Below, piece by piece: positions 60,024 to 64,000 of a stretch of 64,000 nt of DNA. This DNA comes from Streptomyces sp. DHE7-1. GTDB taxonomy: Bacteria > Actinomycetota > Actinomycetes > Streptomycetales > Streptomycetaceae. The stretch covers positions 7,222,001-7,286,000 of the forward strand of contig JACJDG010000003.1 of NCBI GenBank assembly GCA_016432725.1. Direction: 5' to 3'. Under the pieces are notes generated by a model. The model worked only from the letters and a program-made list of their open reading frames with translations. It searched no databases and had not been told where the DNA came from. The stretch's first letter is position 1. The number at the start of each line of letters is the position of its first letter. Made by a program: the position numbers and the translations under genes.

Positions 60024-62840
60024 CTACGCGAGCTGCCTGCGCACCAGTTCGTGCAGCCTGCCCCCGGTGTCGGCGAGCAGTTCGGCGGGCGGCCCCTGCT
60101 GGATCACCCGGCCCTCCTCCATCACGATCACCCGGTCTGCGTCCAGCACCGTCGACAGGCGGTGCGCGATGACGATCCGGGTGGCGTTCAGCTTGCGGGT
60201 GCTGTCGATGACCGTGCGCTGGGTGTCGTTGTCCAGGGCGCTGGTCGCCTCGTCGAAGAAGAGGATCCGCGGACGCCGGATCAGCGCCTGGGCGATCATC
60301 AGCCGCTGCCGCTGGCCACCGGAGATCGCGCCGTTGCCGGCCACGATCGTGTGCAGGCCCATCGGCATCCGCTTGATGTCCTCCGCGAGGCCCGCCAGCT
60401 CGGCGGCCGCCATCGCCTCCTCCGGCGTGTACGGCTCGGTGCCGCAGATGACGTCCAGGATGGAACCGGTGAACGGCTGCGCGTGCTGGAGCACCACACC
60501 GCACTGGCGGCGCACGGCCGACTGGTCCAGGGCCGCCAGGTCCTGGCCGTCGTACAGGACGCTGCCCGAGACCGGCCGGTCGAAGCCGATGAGCAGCCGC
60601 AGCAGCGTGGACTTGCCGCAGCCGCTCGGACCGACGACCGCCACGAACTCGCCCGGGCGGACGGCGAAGGAGACGTCGTCGAGGACGAGCGGGCCGTCGT
60701 CGGCGTACCGGAACGACAGCCGGCGGGCCTCGACGGCGCCCGACAGCGGACCGGGGCGGGTGCTCGCGGTGCGTACCTCGGGCGTGGCGTCCAGCACCGG
60801 CCTGATCTCCTCGAACAGCGGCAGCGCCGCCACCGCGGAGACGAAGGAACCGGTGAGCTGGGTGACCGAGGTCAGCACCATCGTCACCGAGGTGCTGAAG
60901 GTGAGGAACGCCGCCGCCGACATCGAGCCCCTCGCCGGTCCCGCCAGCAGCATGAACATCAGCAGCGTGCACACCGGCAGGTAGACCGCGCCCAGCACCG
61001 AGGTGAGGTTCTTGATCCGGCCCACCTTCTGCTGGAGTTCCCGGCTGTGCGCGAACTGGCGCGCCCAGGCGGCGTACGCGTAGTTCTCCGCCGCCGCCAC
61101 CCGCAGTTTGGGCAGGCCGCGCAGGGTCTGGAAGGCCTGGTTGTTCAGCTTGTTGCCGAGCACCACCAGGCGCCGCTGCCAGCGCACCTGCCACAGGCCG
61201 AGCCCCAGGAAGACCGCCGCGATGACGACGAGCATGCCGATCGCCGCCATGGCCATCGGCGCGCTGTACCAGAACAGCAGCCCCAGGTTCATCGCGCCGA
61301 CCGTCACCGACTGCGCGACCACCGGGCCGGTACCGGCCAGCAGCCGGCGGATCGCGCTGATGCCCATGGCGGCACTGGCGAGTTCGCCGGTGGAGCGCTG
61401 GGTGAAGAACCGGGTGGGCAGCCGCAGCAGCCGGTCCCAGACGGCCGGCTGCAGCGCCGACTCGATACGGCCCTCCATGCGCAGGATGGTCAGGTTCTCC
61501 AGCAGCGTGAACGCCGCCGACACCACCCCGCTCACCATCACCGCCAGGCACACCTGCACGATCAGACCCGTCTGGGCCTTCGGCACGTACTCGCCGAGCA
61601 CCTTGCCGGTGGCGATCGGCACCAGCGCGCCGATGGCGACCGTCACCAGCCCGGCGAGCATCAGGTTGCCCAGATCGCCACGCGTGCCGCGCAGGCTGAA
61701 GCGCAGCAGCCCGAGCGGCCCGAGCCGCCGCTCGGGCAGCGGCCGGTAGAACATCACCGCGCGGGGCTCGAACTCCTCGGCGTTCGCCTTCTCCACCGGC
61801 GTCTCGCGTCCGGTGCCCGGATGCACGGCCACATAGCCGCCGCGCCGCCACAGCAACGCCACCGGCGCCCCGGACAGTGCCCGGTGCCCCACCAGCGGAC
61901 CCACGTTCTCCCGCCACCACCGGCCGTCCAGACGGACCGCGCGGGTGCGCACCCGGGAGGCGAGCGCCACCCGTTCGACCGGGTCGAGGCGCTCGCTCTC
62001 GGTGCCGCTCTGCGCGGGCGCGGCCAGCTCGATGCCGGCCGCCTCGGCGACCAGCTTGCAGGCCGCGTAGCCGGCGTCGGCGTCGGCGGCCGTCGCGGGA
62101 CGGGCCGAGCGCCTGCCGATGGAGGCCAGCAGCGTCCGGTCGGCCTGGGCGCGGACCGCCTCACCGGCCTTGATCCCGGCCGCCGTACGCGTCTCGTGGG
62201 TGCGCTCCAGCTGTTCGATCCACCGGTCCAGCGCCGTCAGCAGCCGGTACTGCTGATCGACCATGCTCTGCCACAGCGCCGGGTCCATCAGCAGATCGGC
62301 GGCGGCCTCGGCGCCGTACACCGAGCCGTACTGCACGCTGCCCGGCGGCACCTGCATCCAGAACACGTCGTCGTCCGCGGGCGCGGCGGTACGCTCCTCG
62401 GCCATCGGCGCCTGGAAGAGGACGGACAGACCGCGGCCCACGCCGAGGGCGAGGGCGTACTCCAGCGGGCTGGTCGTGGGCGGCACGTACTGCGGGTTGC
62501 CGTACTCGTCGTACGACCAGGTCTGGGTGTGGGCGGGCTGGTACAGCTCACGCAGGTTGACGCGGTGCAGCACGCAGTCCCGCACCGGGCGGGCCACCAG
62601 CGTGTGCTGGGGCCCGGCGACCGGGCCGAGCAGCAGCGCGCCCGCCTCGAGACGGCCCAGGTGGTGCCAGTGGCCCTGCTGCTCGGCGTCCACCGCGAAC
62701 AGGTCGAGCGCGCCGGCCGCGACCAGCCACAGCACCTGCGGCCCTTCGAGGTCCACGCGGCTGAAACCGGCGCAGTCGATCCGCGTGCCCAGCGAACCGA
62801 GCGCGCCGAGGACGAGGTCGCCTTCGTGCACGGACGTCAT
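60024..62840 (-). CDS. NHLM/NHLP bacteriocin-export ABC transporter, permease/ATPase subunit
   Basis: A 938-residue protein. About 380 N-terminal residues of unknown fold (cyclic-nucleotide-like start, VHEGDLVLGALGSLG) precede six membrane helices (GDLGNLMLAGLVTVAIGALVPIATGK, VCLAVMVSGVVSAAFTLLENLTIL, MNLGLLFWYSAPMAMAAIGMLVVIAAVFLGLGL). The ATPase domain has Walker A VVGPSGCGKST, signature ISGGQRQRLMIA and Walker B RILFFDEATSALD. This architecture matches the NHLM-type second ABC protein that exports NHLP-leader microcins. Start ATG 62840, two bases after the upstream stop. Confidence 0.88.
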   Translation of the reverse strand: MTSVHEGDLVLGALGSLGTRIDCAGFSRVDLEGPQVLWLVAAGALDLFAVDAEQQGHWHHLGRLEAGALLLGPVAGPQHTLVARPVRDCVLHRVNLRELYQPAHTQTWSYDEYGNPQYVPPTTSPLEYALALGVGRGLSVLFQAPMAEERTAAPADDDVFWMQVPPGSVQYGSVYGAEAAADLLMDPALWQSMVDQQYRLLTALDRWIEQLERTHETRTAAGIKAGEAVRAQADRTLLASIGRRSARPATAADADAGYAACKLVAEAAGIELAAPAQSGTESERLDPVERVALASRVRTRAVRLDGRWWRENVGPLVGHRALSGAPVALLWRRGGYVAVHPGTGRETPVEKANAEEFEPRAVMFYRPLPERRLGPLGLLRFSLRGTRGDLGNLMLAGLVTVAIGALVPIATGKVLGEYVPKAQTGLIVQVCLAVMVSGVVSAAFTLLENLTILRMEGRIESALQPAVWDRLLRLPTRFFTQRSTGELASAAMGISAIRRLLAGTGPVVAQSVTVGAMNLGLLFWYSAPMAMAAIGMLVVIAAVFLGLGLWQVRWQRRLVVLGNKLNNQAFQTLRGLPKLRVAAAENYAYAAWARQFAHSRELQQKVGRIKNLTSVLGAVYLPVCTLLMFMLLAGPARGSMSAAAFLTFSTSVTMVLTSVTQLTGSFVSAVAALPLFEEIRPVLDATPEVRTASTRPGPLSGAVEARRLSFRYADDGPLVLDDVSFAVRPGEFVAVVGPSGCGKSTLLRLLIGFDRPVSGSVLYDGQDLAALDQSAVRRQCGVVLQHAQPFTGSILDVICGTEPYTPEEAMAAAELAGLAEDIKRMPMGLHTIVAGNGAISGGQRQRLMIAQALIRRPRILFFDEATSALDNDTQRTVIDSTRKLNATRIVIAHRLSTVLDADRVIVMEEGRVIQQGPPAELLADTGGRLHELVRRQLA

Positions 62841-62841
62841 C

Positions 62842-64000
62842 TCACCGCTCCCTGACCAGCGCGGCGTACGCGCCACCGCGCGCCACCAGCTCCTCGTGCC
62901 GCCCGCGCTCCACGACCGTGCCGTGCTCCAGTACGACGATCTCGTCGCTGTCGCGGACCGTGCTCAGCCGGTGGGCGATCACCACGCAGGCGCAGCCGCG
63001 CCGGCGCAGGTTGTCCATCACGACCAGCTCGGTCTCCGCGTCCAGCGCGCTGGTCACCTCGTCCAGCACCAGGATGCTCGGCCGGCGCACCAGGGCCCGG
63101 GCGATCTCCAGTCGCTGCCGCTGCCCGCCGGAGAAGTTCCGGCCGTCCTGCTCGACCGTGCTGTGGATACCGCCGGGCCGGCGTGCCACCACGTCGTACA
63201 GGGCCGCGTCCTTCAGCGCCTCGATCACCGCCTCGTCGGGGATCGACGGGTCCCACAGGGCCACGTTGTCGCGGATCGAGCCCTCGAACAGGAAAACGTC
63301 CTGGTCGACGAAGGACACCGAGGCGGCGAGCGCGCCGCGCGGGATGTCCTCCAGCCGGCGGCCGTCGATGCGGATCACTCCGTCCCACGGTGTGTACAGG
63401 CCCGAGATCAGCCGGGACACCGTCGACTTGCCGCTGCCCGAGCCGCCGACCAGCGCCACCTGCCGGCCCGGGCCCACGGTCAGGTCGAACCCGGTCAGCA
63501 GCGGCTGGTCCAGGGGGCTGTAGCCGAAGGTGACGTTCTCCAGCTCGATGTGCCCGTGCAGCCGGCGGGTGGAGTCGCCCGAGCCGGGCCGCGCGTAGAG
63601 CGGGTCGGCCTGGAAGTTCTCCACGTCCTTCAGCCGGGCCACGTCGGCGGCGAAGTCCTGGATGCGCCCCGCCACGCCGTTGAGCCGGGTCAGCGGCGCG
63701 GTGAACCGGGTGACCAGCGCCTGGAAGGCGACCAGCAGACCGACCGAGATGTGTCCCTCGACCGCCCGCATGCCGCCGATCCAGAGGATCAGCGCGCTGT
63801 TGAGCGTGGCGAGCGTCGGCGCGACCACGCCCAGCCAGGCGCTCGGCACGCCGAGCCGCTGCTGCTCCTCCAGCGTGGTGGCGTGCTGTCCGGCCCACTT
63901 GCGGAAGTAGCCGTCCTCGCCGCCGGTCGCCTTCATCGTCTCGATGAGCTGCAGCCCGGAGTACGAGGTGTTGGTGAGCCGGGCGGTGTCCGCGCGCAGC
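62842..64000 (-). CDS. NHLP-family export ABC transporter, peptidase/permease/ATPase subunit, 5' part outside window
   Basis: The frame is open to the right edge, so the N-terminal peptidase domain (expected C39-type) is not seen. The visible part has two membrane helices (LGVVAPTLATLNSALILWIGGM, GLLVAFQALVTRFTAPL) and a complete ATPase: Walker A VALVGGSGSGKST, signature FSGGQRQRLEIA, Walker B SILVLDEVTSALD and the H-loop CVVIAHRLSTV. Together with the next gene it forms an NHLP bacteriocin export pair. A precursor peptide gene with a GG motif is not visible in the window and may lie to the right. Confidence 0.88.
   Translation of the reverse strand, partial: LRADTARLTNTSYSGLQLIETMKATGGEDGYFRKWAGQHATTLEEQQRLGVPSAWLGVVAPTLATLNSALILWIGGMRAVEGHISVGLLVAFQALVTRFTAPLTRLNGVAGRIQDFAADVARLKDVENFQADPLYARPGSGDSTRRLHGHIELENVTFGYSPLDQPLLTGFDLTVGPGRQVALVGGSGSGKSTVSRLISGLYTPWDGVIRIDGRRLEDIPRGALAASVSFVDQDVFLFEGSIRDNVALWDPSIPDEAVIEALKDAALYDVVARRPGGIHSTVEQDGRNFSGGQRQRLEIARALVRRPSILVLDEVTSALDAETELVVMDNLRRRGCACVVIAHRLSTVRDSDEIVVLEHGTVVERGRHEELVARGGAYAALVRER

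Noticed and set aside
59194..61920. A 908-codon minus-strand frame and a 1041-codon plus-strand frame over the ABC transporter
   Set aside because: Both are low-complexity shadows of the NHLM-type transporter gene, which carries Walker A, signature and Walker B motifs in its own frame.
1..64000. CRISPR arrays, tRNA or rRNA genes
   Set aside because: I looked for evenly spaced direct repeats and cloverleaf or rRNA core sequences and saw none. The repeats present are palindromic terminators or MITE-type.

Overview
The window is a chromosomal segment of a Streptomyces (or a very close relative). The support is very high GC, third-position G/C codon use, GTG starts, and Streptomyces-typical families: an SSI-type protease inhibitor, a CYP105-like P450 with its 3Fe-4S ferredoxin, a SpoIIE/PAS/GAF phosphatase, DUF4230 and DUF4232 proteins, CebR- and DasR-like operators, and NHLP-type export ABC proteins. 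I found no tRNA, rRNA, CRISPR array, prophage or origin.

Layout. 1-6.4 kb: DUF2470 fragment, secreted lactonase, conserved hypothetical, FUSC transporter, FBP zinc-finger protein and a ROK regulator. 6.4-7.8 kb: a complete IS481-family element and a palindromic MITE stacked on the ROK stop codon, next to a palindromic repeat. 7.9-13.8 kb: epimerase, HAD hydrolase, PHP hydrolase, GH16 glucanase under a DasR-like operator, VanZ protein. 14.0-17.9 kb: Mrp/Mnh-type cation/proton antiporter operon. 17.9-31.9 kb: DUF4230 protein, PRPP synthetase paralogue, STAS protein, several regulator/enzyme pairs (GlxA-type, TetR, PucR), CDF transporter, F420-type oxidoreductase, LysE exporter, P450-ferredoxin pair, flavoprotein. 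31.9-37.1 kb: secreted proteins, GH114 lipoprotein, aldo/keto reductase, and a sigma-like/zinc-finger/TM/ricin-lectin protein. 37.1-44.3 kb: ArsB-like permease plus Usp, DUF4232 lipoprotein, Ser/Thr kinase, ECF sigma factor, SpoIIE phosphatase. 44.5-50.0 kb: GH2 and GH9 glycosidases, GH9 preceded by a perfect CebR box. 50.0-56.9 kb: multicopper oxidase, RHH/Doc-like toxin-antitoxin pair, second sigma-like/ricin protein, lactate 2-monooxygenase, SSI. 57.1-60.0 kb: heme-oxygenase-like diiron enzyme, HemK2-like methyltransferase and CDGSH protein, then small genes. 60.0-64.0 kb: two NHLP/NHLM export ABC proteins, the second running off the right edge.

Two themes stand out. One is extracellular polysaccharide use: GH16, GH114, GH2 and GH9 enzymes, sugar-responsive operators, and two membrane-anchored sigma-like proteins with lectin domains. 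The other concerns data quality. At least 20 reading-frame breaks occur in otherwise well-conserved genes, and every one is repaired by restoring a single G or C, nearly always inside a G/C run. I therefore read these genes as probably intact, with homopolymer deletions in the sequence. They are typed 'pseudogene' only because the frame is broken as given.
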